A stretch of 64,000 nt of DNA from Roseateles sp049532965 (lineage in GTDB: Bacteria; Pseudomonadota; Gammaproteobacteria; Burkholderiales; Burkholderiaceae_C), in contig NZ_CP186694.1 of the NCBI RefSeq assembly GCF_049532965.1, positions 3,348,001-3,412,000 of the forward strand, written 5' to 3'. Position numbers and translations under genes: made by a program. Each line of letters opens with the position of its first letter. Position 1 is the first letter of the stretch. The notes under the pieces are model-generated. The model did no database searches, was not told the origin of the DNA, and saw only the letters and a list, made by a program, of their open reading frames with translations. Below, in pieces: positions 48,816 to 57,756 of the stretch.

Positions 48816-49700
48816 TCAGAACAGGCTCTCGCGCACGTAGATCACGTCGCCGTCCTTGAGCGGCTCCGTCATCGTGGGCTTGAGTTCCTGCACCTGGCCG
48901 TTCGCGTCCTTGCGGTGGACGCGGATGCCGCGGTCGGTGCCGCGCAGCGTCAGGCCGCCGCCGGCGGCCAGGCCCTGCAGCAGCGTCATGCCGCGCTCCA
49001 GCCGGATCTGCCCCGGCTTCTGCACCTCGCCGTAGATGTAGACCATCGGGAAGCGGTCCACCCACAGCACGTCGCCGTTCTGCACCAGCACGTCCTTCTC
49101 GCGGCCGTTCGGGCCGAACAGCGTCGGCAGGTCCACCTCCATGCGCATCGGCTTGCCGCCGCGCACGCCGGTCAGGACCAGCGTGTCGCTGCCCGCGGCC
49201 GAGACGCCGCGCGCATTGGCCAGCAGGTCGGTGAGGCGCGTGTCGGCCACCTCCAGCGGATAGCGGCCCGGCTGGTTGACCTGGCCCAGCACGCTGGCCT
49301 GGTTGCCGACGACCTTCACCACGAGGATGGTCACCTGCGGCTGCTTGACGAAGTTGCCGCGCTTGAGGGCGTCGGCGATCTTGGCCTCCGCCTCGCTGAC
49401 GCTGAGGCCGCCGATGCGCACGACGCCCAGCAGCGGGAAGGTGATGGTGCCGCTCTCCGACACGCGCGTCTCCAGCGTCATGTCGGGGTTCTGGAACACG
49501 GTGATCTTGAGCGCGTCGCCCGATCCGAGCCGGTATTCGGCGGTACCGCCGCTGGACAGGCCCACGGGCGCGGGGCCCGGCGAGCCGCCGGGGCGCTGCG
49601 CGGCGGGCGCGTTCTGCGCGGCGGCAGAGGTGGCGAGCACCGCGGCGAGCACGGCCGGCGCGGCGATGGCGAGGATCGGGAAGCGACGCTGGTTCTTCAT
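48816..49700 (-). CDS. epsE: EpsE: outer-membrane polysaccharide export protein (Wza family)
   Basis: A 294-residue export protein. A Sec signal peptide (about 1-28, ending ATSAAAQ) has no lipobox cysteine, unlike classical Wza. The Poly_export domain begins near residue 54 (YRLGSGDALKITVFQNPDMTLETRVSESG cut into YRLG.GD and V...G), followed by two SLBB domains, including SVLGQVNQPGRYPLEV and YIYGEVQKPGQI. It should form the outer-membrane channel for the polymer. The start codon shares four bases (ATGA) with the epsD stop, so the two are translationally coupled. Confidence 0.94.
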   Translation of the reverse strand: MKNQRRFPILAIAAPAVLAAVLATSAAAQNAPAAQRPGGSPGPAPVGLSSGGTAEYRLGSGDALKITVFQNPDMTLETRVSESGTITFPLLGVVRIGGLSVSEAEAKIADALKRGNFVKQPQVTILVVKVVGNQASVLGQVNQPGRYPLEVADTRLTDLLANARGVSAAGSDTLVLTGVRGGKPMRMEVDLPTLFGPNGREKDVLVQNGDVLWVDRFPMVYIYGEVQKPGQIRLERGMTLLQGLAAGGGLTLRGTDRGIRVHRKDANGQVQELKPTMTEPLKDGDVIYVRESLF

Positions 49701-50698
49701 TTGATGCCTAGACCCTTGGAAAGAGCGCTGTTGTCCGCCGGGGCGCTGGCACCGGCGGGGCTGTCGGACGCGACGGGCGCGGGGAGCGGCGCCGCGGGCG
49801 TGCTGGCGGGCGCGGAGGCCGCCATCTCGGCGAACTTGCCGACGTATTCGATCTTGGCGTTGTCGCGCATCGCCTTGATGTCCTTGGCGACCAGCTCGGC
49901 GCGGCGCTGGTTGAGCAGGAACATCTCGATCGACGCGCGCGCCTGCGCCTCGGCGACGGGCTGGCGCTGCGAGCCCGCGAGGAACAGCACCGTGATGCCG
50001 TTGGGATGGCCGTTCATGATGAACTGGCCGTCCTTCAGACGCGCGATCGCGTCGAGGTTGTTGAGCGGCAGTTGCTCGGCCGAGCGCACCATCTGCGAGC
50101 CGACGAACCGGATGTTGTCGGCCTTCAGCGCATCGAGGAATTCGGGCAGGGTCTTGGCGGCCTGCAGCTTGGCGCGGATCGCTTCGAATTGATCCGGCTT
50201 CGCCTCGATGTTGACTTCCTGCAAGTTGTAGATGCGACGCTCGGCAAAAAGTGCCGGTTTGTCGTTGTAGTACTGCTTGATTTCCTCGTCGGTCGGCTTG
50301 GCGGCCGTCTCGCCGAGGTGGTCAGCATAGGCCCTGGCGATGATCTCGCGCTTGGCGGTTTCGATCTGTTGCACCACCCGCGGATCGCGGTCGAGCTTGA
50401 GGTCCTGGGCCTTCTGCACCGCCAGTTCCTGGTCGATCAGGCGCTCCAGGATCTGGCGCGACGCGGCGTCCACCTGCTCGGGCTTGATGTTGGGCTGGCG
50501 CTGCAGGACGAAGTTGATCTGGTGGACGGTGATCTCTTCCTTGTTGACCTTGGCCGCGGTCTGCGAGGCCTTGGCGCCGCTGCCGCCCCCACAGGCGGCG
50601 AGCATCGTTGCGGCAAGAACGGCGGTGAGGATGGCGGCGGCCCGTGCGGCCTGGCGCGATGGTGGAATTCCGTGGACCCGAGTCCTCGTCACGTGCAT
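49697..50698 (-). CDS. epsD: EpsD: lipoprotein peptidyl-prolyl isomerase (SurA/PrsA-like)
   Basis: A 333-residue protein of the EpsD family of putative periplasmic PPIases in exosortase-EPS loci. A type II signal peptide ends in LAAC, so Cys36 would be lipidated. An N-terminal SurA-like helical part (residues about 55-190, with VNKEEITVHQINFVLQ and RLIDQELAVQKAQD) and a divergent parvulin-like part (RRIYNLQEVNIEA onward) follow. The Ala/Pro-rich tail is low complexity. It could fold EpsE or barrel proteins. The ATG at 50698 (AAGGT upstream) is chosen over an in-frame start at 50758. It is the first gene of the minus-strand EPS arm. Confidence 0.9.
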   Translation of the reverse strand: MHVTRTRVHGIPPSRQAARAAAILTAVLAATMLAACGGGSGAKASQTAAKVNKEEITVHQINFVLQRQPNIKPEQVDAASRQILERLIDQELAVQKAQDLKLDRDPRVVQQIETAKREIIARAYADHLGETAAKPTDEEIKQYYNDKPALFAERRIYNLQEVNIEAKPDQFEAIRAKLQAAKTLPEFLDALKADNIRFVGSQMVRSAEQLPLNNLDAIARLKDGQFIMNGHPNGITVLFLAGSQRQPVAEAQARASIEMFLLNQRRAELVAKDIKAMRDNAKIEYVGKFAEMAASAPASTPAAPLPAPVASDSPAGASAPADNSALSKGLGIK

Positions 50699-51105
50699 GG
50701 TTCGACCTTGTATGTTGTGTCCGTCGGAGCTCGTCGACAGGGCCGACTGCGCCTTCAAGCGAGCGGCGAGTTTAGCCCTGCACCATGACGGAAATGCCCC
50801 ATTCCAGGCGGTCCTCAGGCCTGTGCCCCGGGTTCGCAGGGGTCCATAGCAAGAATGGGTCCTGCCCCCGCCCGCATCGTCGCCGCAGCCCCCGCGAACA
50901 AGGGGGACGCCCTTCGTAAAGAGCGCTTCAGGACGTCAATGCAACGGCTTGAAAAGAACGGTCACGAGGCGCTCTTCTCTGTCCCCCTGCTGTCCCCTGC
51001 TGTCCCCCTCTCCCGCTTGCGGGAGAGGGAGGGGTGAGGGTGGGGGCTGTGCGAAGACCCTCACCCTCCCCTCTCCCGCAAGCGGGAGAGGGTCCACGCG
51101 TCGTA
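50699..51105. other. 407-bp non-coding region upstream of the EPS right arm
   Basis: No gene is visible between the start of epsD (50698) and the end of the AraC-family gene (51106). On the minus strand it should hold the promoter of the epsD operon; the best match is a poor one, TTGACG (complement of 50934-50939) and TACGAA (complement of 50913-50918), 15 bases apart. The part nearest the AraC gene contains two REP-like palindromes arranged as an inverted pair. I see no RNA motif that I can name. Confidence 0.6.
51006..51092. repeat. Inverted pair of REP-like palindromes (BIME-like)
   Basis: CCCTCTCCCGC-TT-GCGGGAGAGGG (51006-51029) and CCCTCTCCCGC-AA-GCGGGAGAGGG (51069-51092) are perfect 11-bp palindromes. 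Between them, AGGGGTGAGGGT and its inverted copy ACCCTCACCCT make the whole block one larger inverted repeat. The same element occurs singly at 24279-24298. It lies downstream of the minus-strand AraC gene's stop and could act as a terminator or transcript-stabilising element; such pairs are often spread by RayT-type transposases. Confidence 0.85.
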
Positions 51106-52179
51106 TCAACGGGCTGCTTGTCCCGCGGCGCGGCGCAATGCGCCCGGCGGCTGGCCGACGATGCGCTTGAACGCGCGGCTGAAGGAGGCCTCCGAGTCGT
51201 AGCCCAGCCGGTCCGCGGCGACCGCGACGCGCATGCCTTCCTGCGCGATCCAGCGCCGGGCCTGGAACATCTTGACCTTGGCGACGTAGCGCGCCGGGCT
51301 TTCGCCGACGGTCCTCGTGAAGGCCTCGGCAAAGCGCGAGCGCGACGCGCCCATCAACTCGGCCAGCTCCGGCACCGACCAGTCGCGCTCCGGCGCCGCA
51401 TGGATGGCGGCGATGACCTTGCCGATGCTCGGGCATTGCACGGCGGCGATCCAGCCGCTCGCATCGTTGCAGGCGCATTCGACCCACGCGCGGATGATGC
51501 TGGCGGCCAGCACGTCGGCCATGCGCGCGAGGATGCCGCAGGCACCGATGCGGTCCAGCGCGACCTCGCGCTCCATCGCCTCGAGCAGCGCGGGCACGGT
51601 GGGATCGCGGCGCGCCAGGTCGTTCGCGCGCATCGCGTCCGGCATCATCGCCAGCAGCGGATGCAACGGATCCAGGTTGAAGCGCATCGCGCCGCAGAAC
51701 AGCACGTCCGGCGCGGCTTCTGAAGCGGCTGCTGAACCGGCCTCCGGCGCGACGTCCGGCACTGCGTCCGCCTGCGCCTCCGCGCTCACCAGATAGATGT
51801 CGTCCGCGACCGGCCGCCGCGACATCGCGTCGATGTCCACCGCCGGCAGGTCCGGCGCGCTCGCCATGACATGCCTGGCGCCACGCGGCAGCAGCACCGC
51901 GTCGCCGGCGTTGAGCCGGACCCATTCGCCGTCATTCGTACGCAGCCAGCAGTTGCCCCGCGCGACGAAGTGGAAGCGCGCCTCGGCGCGGGCGGGGAAC
52001 GCGATCGCCCACGGCGCGCGCAGCACGCAGCGGCCGTACTCGACGCCTTCCAGCCGCAGGCCGAGCAGGATCTGGGTCAGCAGATCGGCCGGCTTCAGCG
52101 GCGTCGGCGGCAGCGGGCCGGCAATGGGCGTATGGCTGACGTGAGCGTGGCGCACAGCGCTGGAGGAATCGTCAAGCAT
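51106..52179 (-). CDS. AraC-family transcriptional regulator with cupin sensor domain
   Basis: A 357-residue regulator. The N-terminal AraC-binding cupin (about 25-210, Cupin_6 type) has FHFVARGNCWLRTNDGEWV and LNAGDAVLLPRGARHVM. The C-terminal part (about 255-355) has two HTH units: WSVPELAELMGASRSRFAEAF and VAVAADRLGYDSEASFSRAFKR, then GQPPGALRR. It is divergent from an MFS exporter (77-bp spacer) and probably regulates it, a common arrangement. The ATG at 52179 was chosen; an open frame upstream to 52413 is Arg-rich and overlaps the MFS gene. An Ala/Glu/Pro-rich linker lies near residues 135-160. Confidence 0.92.
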   Translation of the reverse strand: MLDDSSSAVRHAHVSHTPIAGPLPPTPLKPADLLTQILLGLRLEGVEYGRCVLRAPWAIAFPARAEARFHFVARGNCWLRTNDGEWVRLNAGDAVLLPRGARHVMASAPDLPAVDIDAMSRRPVADDIYLVSAEAQADAVPDVAPEAGSAAASEAAPDVLFCGAMRFNLDPLHPLLAMMPDAMRANDLARRDPTVPALLEAMEREVALDRIGACGILARMADVLAASIIRAWVECACNDASGWIAAVQCPSIGKVIAAIHAAPERDWSVPELAELMGASRSRFAEAFTRTVGESPARYVAKVKMFQARRWIAQEGMRVAVAADRLGYDSEASFSRAFKRIVGQPPGALRRAAGQAAR

Positions 52180-52256
52180 TCCGGAGATCCCGTCATGGAA
52201 ACGCCGGGATGCTATCCATAAGCTGATGCCCATTCCCACTGCCCTTCTTTCGAGCC

Positions 52257-53531
52257 GTGTCCTCCACCTGCACCGACTGCCTCGATCCCCGCCAGGCCGG
52301 CGGCCCCTCCGCCGCGCCGGCCTCCTCCTCCACCGCGCCCCTCCCGTCCGCCCCGGCCACCGCCGAGTCCGCCACCGCGCTCGCCGATGCGCCGCGCTGG
52401 GCCGCCATCGCATCGCTGACGCTGGGCGTCTTCGGTCTGGTGACGGCCGAGTTCCTGCCCGCCAGCCTGCTGACCGCGATGGCCGCGGACCTGAACATCA
52501 GCGCCGGCGCCGCCGGCCAGACGGTCACCGCCACCGCGCTCGTGGGCGCCGTGGCCGCGCCGTCGATCCCGCTGCTGACGCGGCGTTTCGACCGCCGCCA
52601 GGTCATGGTCGCGCTGACGGTCCTGCTGGTGCTGTCCAACGTGCTCGCCGTGATGGCCGAGAGCCTGGCCGTGCTGCTCGCCGCGCGCGTGATCCTGGGC
52701 GTCGCGCTGGGCGGCTTCTGGTCGATGGCGGCGGCGCTCGCGATGCGGCTGGTGCCGGACCGGCTCTTCGCCCGCGCGATGTCGGTGATCCTGACCGGCG
52801 TGTCCGTCGCCACCGTCTGCGCGGCGCCGATCGGCGCCTGGATGGGCGAGGTCTGGGGCTGGCGCAGCGCCTTCGTCGCCGCAGGCGTCCTGAGCCTGGT
52901 CACGTTGACGGCGCAATGGCTGACCTTGCCCCGGCTGCCGCCCAAGGACAACCCGGACCTGCGCGTGCTCGGCGAGCTGCTGACCCGCCCCGGCGTGCGC
53001 GTCGCGCTGCTGGCGGTGCTGCTGGTGATCTCGGGGCACTTCGCGGGCTTCACCTACATCCGCCCGCTGATGGAGAACGTCACCCACCTGCCGGTGAGCG
53101 CGATCTCCGCGATCCTGCTCGGCTATGGCATCGGCGGCTTTTTCGGCAACCTGGCCGGCGGCTTCCTCGCCGAGCGCAGCGAGCGCCGTGCGATCCTGGC
53201 GGGCGGGTCCCTGATCGTCGTGCTGGCGGCCAGCCTGCTGATGGCCGGATCGTCGGCCTGGGTGACCGCGATCGCGGTGGTGCTGTGGGGCTTCGCCTTC
53301 GGCGCGTTCCCGGTCGGCTTCCAGACCTGGATCGTGCGGGCCGCGCCGGACCACGCCGAAGGCGCCGGCGGCTTGCTGGTCGCGGCTTTCCAGATCGCCA
53401 TCGCCAGCGGCGCGATCGGCGGCGGCATGCTCGTCGATCACATCGGCGCGCTGGGCGGCCCGACCTTCGCCGCGGCCGCGATCACGCTGGGCACGCTGCT
53501 CACCTTCCGGCACGGCCCGCGCGCCGCATAA
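52257..53531 (+). CDS. MFS transporter (AraJ/NepI-like efflux protein)
   Basis: A 424-residue major facilitator with 12 hydrophobic segments. It has LTLGVFGLVTAEFLPASLL in helix 1, RRFDRRQVMV between helices 2 and 3, ARVILGVALGGFWSMAAALAMRL with the motif typical of sugar/nucleoside efflux MFS, and PIGAWMGEVWGWRSAF. The first 45 residues are polar, Ala/Ser/Pro-rich. Substrate unknown (sugars, nucleosides and drugs are possible). The start at GTG 52257 has no clear ribosome binding site. It is divergent from the AraC-family gene. Its stop codon lies inside the first unit of a 14-bp tandem repeat. Confidence 0.88.
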   Translation: MSSTCTDCLDPRQAGGPSAAPASSSTAPLPSAPATAESATALADAPRWAAIASLTLGVFGLVTAEFLPASLLTAMAADLNISAGAAGQTVTATALVGAVAAPSIPLLTRRFDRRQVMVALTVLLVLSNVLAVMAESLAVLLAARVILGVALGGFWSMAAALAMRLVPDRLFARAMSVILTGVSVATVCAAPIGAWMGEVWGWRSAFVAAGVLSLVTLTAQWLTLPRLPPKDNPDLRVLGELLTRPGVRVALLAVLLVISGHFAGFTYIRPLMENVTHLPVSAISAILLGYGIGGFFGNLAGGFLAERSERRAILAGGSLIVVLAASLLMAGSSAWVTAIAVVLWGFAFGAFPVGFQTWIVRAAPDHAEGAGGLLVAAFQIAIASGAIGGGMLVDHIGALGGPTFAAAAITLGTLLTFRHGPRAA

Positions 53532-53592
53532 GGACTGCCGCATAAGGACTGCCGCATAAGGACTGCCGCATGAAGACCGCCACTTGAGGACC
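53523..53592. repeat. 14-bp tandem repeat at the 3' end of the MFS gene
   Basis: GCCGCATAAGGACT occurs three times perfectly (53523-53564), followed by GCCGCATGAAGACC and GCCACTTGAGGACC, two diverged copies. The TAA stop of the MFS gene is inside the first copy. The remaining gap to the histidine kinase (to 53772) has no recognisable feature. Confidence 0.85.
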
Positions 53593-53772
53593 GCCGCCGC
53601 GGCCGGCGGCCCGCGCGCACGGACGCGCATGAACGCGTACACGCGCGTATGGAGGCAAAAGGCGTAGAGGCGACGCTCCGAGGCGCCCCGCCGTTGGTTC
53701 CGGAGAACAAGTGCCGAATCCGGGGGCAAGCCGCCGTACCGGAGTGCTGCGCCCGGCGGTAGTCTGGCGCTC

Positions 53773-56559
53773 ATGACCGAAGCGACCTCCCCGGCCACGT
53801 CTGTCACCGCCACCAGGACCTCGACCGCGCCCGACGCCGGCGCGGGCACGCCGCCGCGCGGCCGGGACGGCCCCCTCCAACTGACGCTGGTCAACGTGGC
53901 CATCGCGATCGCCTACACGCTGCTGGGCGTGCTGGCCCTGCAATTGATCCTGCCGCCGGACTTCGTGTCGCCGATCTACCCGGCCGCCGGCCTGGCCGTG
54001 GCCGCGGTGCTGCGGTGGGGCATCGGCGTGCTGCCGGGCATTACGCTCGGCGGCGTGGCGGTCAGCGTGGTGATCGGCGCGCAGCGCGATCAGCTGGACG
54101 TCGTCCAACCCGTGCTGGTGGCCCTGGGCGGCACGCTGCAGGCCTGGCTCGGCGCCTGGCTGGCGCGGCGCTGGACCGGGGCGCATCCGCCGCTGTGCGA
54201 GCCAGTCGAGCTGGTGCGCTTCCTCGGCGCCACCGCCGGGGTCGCCGGGCTCGTCGCGCCGACCGTCGGCACGGCGGCGCTCTGGATCGCGGGCGCGATC
54301 GGGCCCGCGCAGGTCGTCGGGCACTGGATCGGCTGGTGGATCGGCGACGCGATCGGCGTGCTCATCGGCGCGCCCGTGGCGCTGGCGCTGTTCGGCCTGC
54401 CCCGCGCCCACTGGGCGCCGCGCCGCCTGAGCGTGGCCCTGCCCTTGTCGATCGCCTGCGCGTTGCTGGTCGTCGCGACCCTGGACGTGGCCCGCAACGA
54501 GGACAGCCGCCGCCGGCAAGCCTTCGACCTGGAGGCGGCCCAGGCGCTCAACACGCTGGCCGCCACGCTGACGCTGCCGCTGACCGCGCTCGAGGCCAAT
54601 CACAGCCTGCTGCTGGTCGCGCCGGGGATCTCGCGCGCCGACTTCGAGCGCGCCCATGCGGAGCGGGCCCGCGCCGGCGGCGCCGTCCATGCGGTGGGCT
54701 GGGCGGCGCTGGTCCGGCCGGAGGACGTGCGCGCCTTCGATCGCGCGGCCCAGGCGGACGGCTATCCCGACTACCACGTGCATGAACGGCGCCGCCCCGG
54801 CGACCATCCGCTGGCCGCGGGCGACACGCTGCTGCCGATCCGCTTGATCGCGCCGTTCAGCCGCAATCGCCCGGCGCTCGGCGTGAACATCCGCAGCATC
54901 CCGCAAGGCCGTGTCGCGCAGGAACGCGCGATGGCCACCGGCCAGGCCGCGGCCAGCGAGAGCTTCCCGCTGTCGCAGGACGTCGGCGTGACGCTGATGG
55001 GGGTGGTCGTGTATCGCGCGCTGTACGAGGGCGGCGCCACCGGCCCGCGCGACGCCAACGGCCGCCCGCGGCGACCGCTGGGCGTGGCCTTCGCGACGCT
55101 GCGTCCGGAAGCGCTGCTGCGCGACGCGCTGCCTGCCGGCGACGAGCGGCTCGACTACTGCCTGATCGACGACACCGCCGGCACGCAGCGTCCCCTGCTC
55201 GCGGGCGACGAGCGCTGCCTGCGCCTGCCGGCATCGCTGCCGAGCCGCGCGCGCGAGTTCGACTTCGCCGGCCGCGCATGGCGCCTGGTGGTCTACAACC
55301 CGGCGGGGCTGCCAGCGCTGGAGGGTGGCGCGGCGCTGCCGTTCGCGATCGCCGGACTGGTCGGCACCGCGCTGCTGGGCTTGCTGCTGCTGTCGGTGAC
55401 GGGCAGCACGGCCCGCATCGCGCGGCGCGTCGACGAGGCCACCCAGCGCCTGCGCGCCAGCGAGGAGCGCTTCCGCACCATCGTCGAGCACGCGCCGATC
55501 GGCGTCGTCTCCTGCGACCTCAATGCCCGGCCGCAGGAGGTCAACCCCTACTTCTGCCAGTTGCTCGGCCTGAGCGCCGAACAGCTGAAGGGGCGCTCGA
55601 CCCTGGCCATCACCCACCCCGACGACCGCGCCGAGGACAGCCGGCTCGGCCTGGCCCTGATCCGCGGCGACCTCGGCTGCTACAGCCGCATCAAGCGCTA
55701 CATCGGCGGCCAGGGCCAGCTGGTGACGGTGCGCGCCACCGTCAGCCTGCTGCGCGACGGGGAGGGGCGGCCGTATCGGCTGCTCGGCATCGTGGAGGAC
55801 ATCGGCGAGCAACTGCGGCTCACCGAACTGGAGCGCATCCATGAAGCCGAACTGGCGGCCAACCGCGCCAAGAACGAGTTCCTGTCCCGGATGAGCCATG
55901 AACTGCGCACGCCGCTCAACGCGATGCTGGGCTTCGCCCAGTTGCTCGAGGCGGACCACGATCCGGTGCTCAGTCCCCGCCAGCGCGGCTGGCTGGTGCA
56001 GATCCAGCAATCGGGCTGGCATCTGCTGCGGATGATCGACGACACGCTGGACCTGTCGCGCCTCGATGCGGACCAGCTCCGGGTCCACATCGAGAACCTG
56101 GACCTGGAACCGGTCGCGGCGGACAGCCTGGCGATGGTCGAAAGCCAGCGCCGCCGGCGCGGGGTGTCGATCGAGGTGGAACTGGCGTCGGACGCCTGCG
56201 AGTTGCGGGCCGACGCCACCCGGCTCAAGCAGGTGCTGACCAACCTGCTGAGCAACGCAGTCAAGTACAACCACGAGGGGGGGCGGGTCTGGCTGCGCGC
56301 CCGCCGGGTGCGGAAGACGATGGTTGAACTCAGCGTATCCGACACCGGTCCCGGGCTGAGCGAGGCGCAGCAGGCCCAGCTGTTCCAGCCCTTCAACCGG
56401 CTGGGGCGAGAGTCCGGCGGCATCGAAGGGACCGGCATCGGGCTGGTCATCACCCGGCGCCTGCTGGCGCTGATGGGCAGCCGGCTCGAGGTTCGCAGCG
56501 CGCCCGGCCAGGGCTCGACCTTCAGCTTCGAACTGCCGCTTTCTTCGGTAAATCAATGA
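53773..56559 (+). CDS. Sensor histidine kinase (MASE1-CHASE-PAS-HisKA-HATPase)
   Basis: A 928-residue membrane kinase. The N-terminal third (about 35-240) is a multi-helix MASE1-like sensor, followed by a periplasmic CHASE-like domain (about 250-510) and another membrane segment. PAS is at about 560-685 (RASEERFRTIVEHAPIGVV). HisKA has the phospho-acceptor His709 in SHELRTPLNAML. The ATPase domain has N-box LTNLLSNAVKYNHE (near 820), G1 DTGPGLS and G2 GTGIGL. There is no receiver domain and no adjacent response regulator; the nearest is the partial gene at 63753. Ligand unknown. The gene ends 90 bp before the CIRCE element. Confidence 0.92.
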   Translation: MTEATSPATSVTATRTSTAPDAGAGTPPRGRDGPLQLTLVNVAIAIAYTLLGVLALQLILPPDFVSPIYPAAGLAVAAVLRWGIGVLPGITLGGVAVSVVIGAQRDQLDVVQPVLVALGGTLQAWLGAWLARRWTGAHPPLCEPVELVRFLGATAGVAGLVAPTVGTAALWIAGAIGPAQVVGHWIGWWIGDAIGVLIGAPVALALFGLPRAHWAPRRLSVALPLSIACALLVVATLDVARNEDSRRRQAFDLEAAQALNTLAATLTLPLTALEANHSLLLVAPGISRADFERAHAERARAGGAVHAVGWAALVRPEDVRAFDRAAQADGYPDYHVHERRRPGDHPLAAGDTLLPIRLIAPFSRNRPALGVNIRSIPQGRVAQERAMATGQAAASESFPLSQDVGVTLMGVVVYRALYEGGATGPRDANGRPRRPLGVAFATLRPEALLRDALPAGDERLDYCLIDDTAGTQRPLLAGDERCLRLPASLPSRAREFDFAGRAWRLVVYNPAGLPALEGGAALPFAIAGLVGTALLGLLLLSVTGSTARIARRVDEATQRLRASEERFRTIVEHAPIGVVSCDLNARPQEVNPYFCQLLGLSAEQLKGRSTLAITHPDDRAEDSRLGLALIRGDLGCYSRIKRYIGGQGQLVTVRATVSLLRDGEGRPYRLLGIVEDIGEQLRLTELERIHEAELAANRAKNEFLSRMSHELRTPLNAMLGFAQLLEADHDPVLSPRQRGWLVQIQQSGWHLLRMIDDTLDLSRLDADQLRVHIENLDLEPVAADSLAMVESQRRRRGVSIEVELASDACELRADATRLKQVLTNLLSNAVKYNHEGGRVWLRARRVRKTMVELSVSDTGPGLSEAQQAQLFQPFNRLGRESGGIEGTGIGLVITRRLLALMGSRLEVRSAPGQGSTFSFELPLSSVNQ

Positions 56560-56649
56560 CTTAAGCCGGTCCTAAGACGGCCCTAAGACAGCCGGCCCAC
56601 ACTCGTTCGATCGGTTGCCCCCACCTGGGGCGACCCCGTTGGCAGGCCG

Positions 56650-56676
56650 TTAGCACTCGTCTGGCATGAGTGCTAA
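56650..56676 (+). promoter_or_regulatory. CIRCE element (HrcA operator) upstream of rpoH
   Basis: TTAGCACTC (56650-56658), nine bases, then GAGTGCTAA (56668-56676): an exact match to the CIRCE consensus bound by the heat-shock repressor HrcA. It lies 52 bases before the rpoH ATG. TAATAT (56674-56679) overlaps its right half and may be the -10 hexamer, so HrcA binding would block the promoter. No weaker copy is seen nearby. Confidence 0.93.
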
Positions 56677-56728
56677 TATCCCCGCCCATCGGCCCGGAGG
56701 ACCGGGTTCGATACAGGAGAACGAACAC

Positions 56729-57640
<912 letters not shown>

Positions 57641-57692
57641 AGCGCCAGCACCTCGCGACCTGCGCGTCCGCCGCGCGGGCCGCCACAACAAC

Positions 57693-57728
57693 AACGCCGC
57701 CCGGTTGTCGCCGAGCGGCGTTTGTCTT
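57693..57728 (+). terminator. Intrinsic terminator after rpoH
   Basis: AACGCCGC (57693-57700) pairs with GCGGCGTT (57715-57722) around a 14-base loop, followed by TGTCTTT. It lies 53 bases past the rpoH stop and ahead of the convergent uvrA stop at 57757, so it may end both transcripts. Confidence 0.8.
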
Positions 57729-57756
57729 TGGGGAGCGGGCCGAGGCCCGCTCGCCA

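Noticed and set aside
53500..56556. Very long minus-strand open frame (over 1000 codons) opposite the histidine kinase
   Set aside because: It is the antisense of a full-length kinase in a 70% G+C genome, where stop codons are rare. Its product is low-complexity His/Arg/Gln with no motif.
56560..56600. Direct repeat CCTAAGAC near the end of the histidine kinase gene, considered as an operator
   Set aside because: It has only two short copies, imperfect flanks and no promoter nearby. The CIRCE element explains the regulation of the next gene better.
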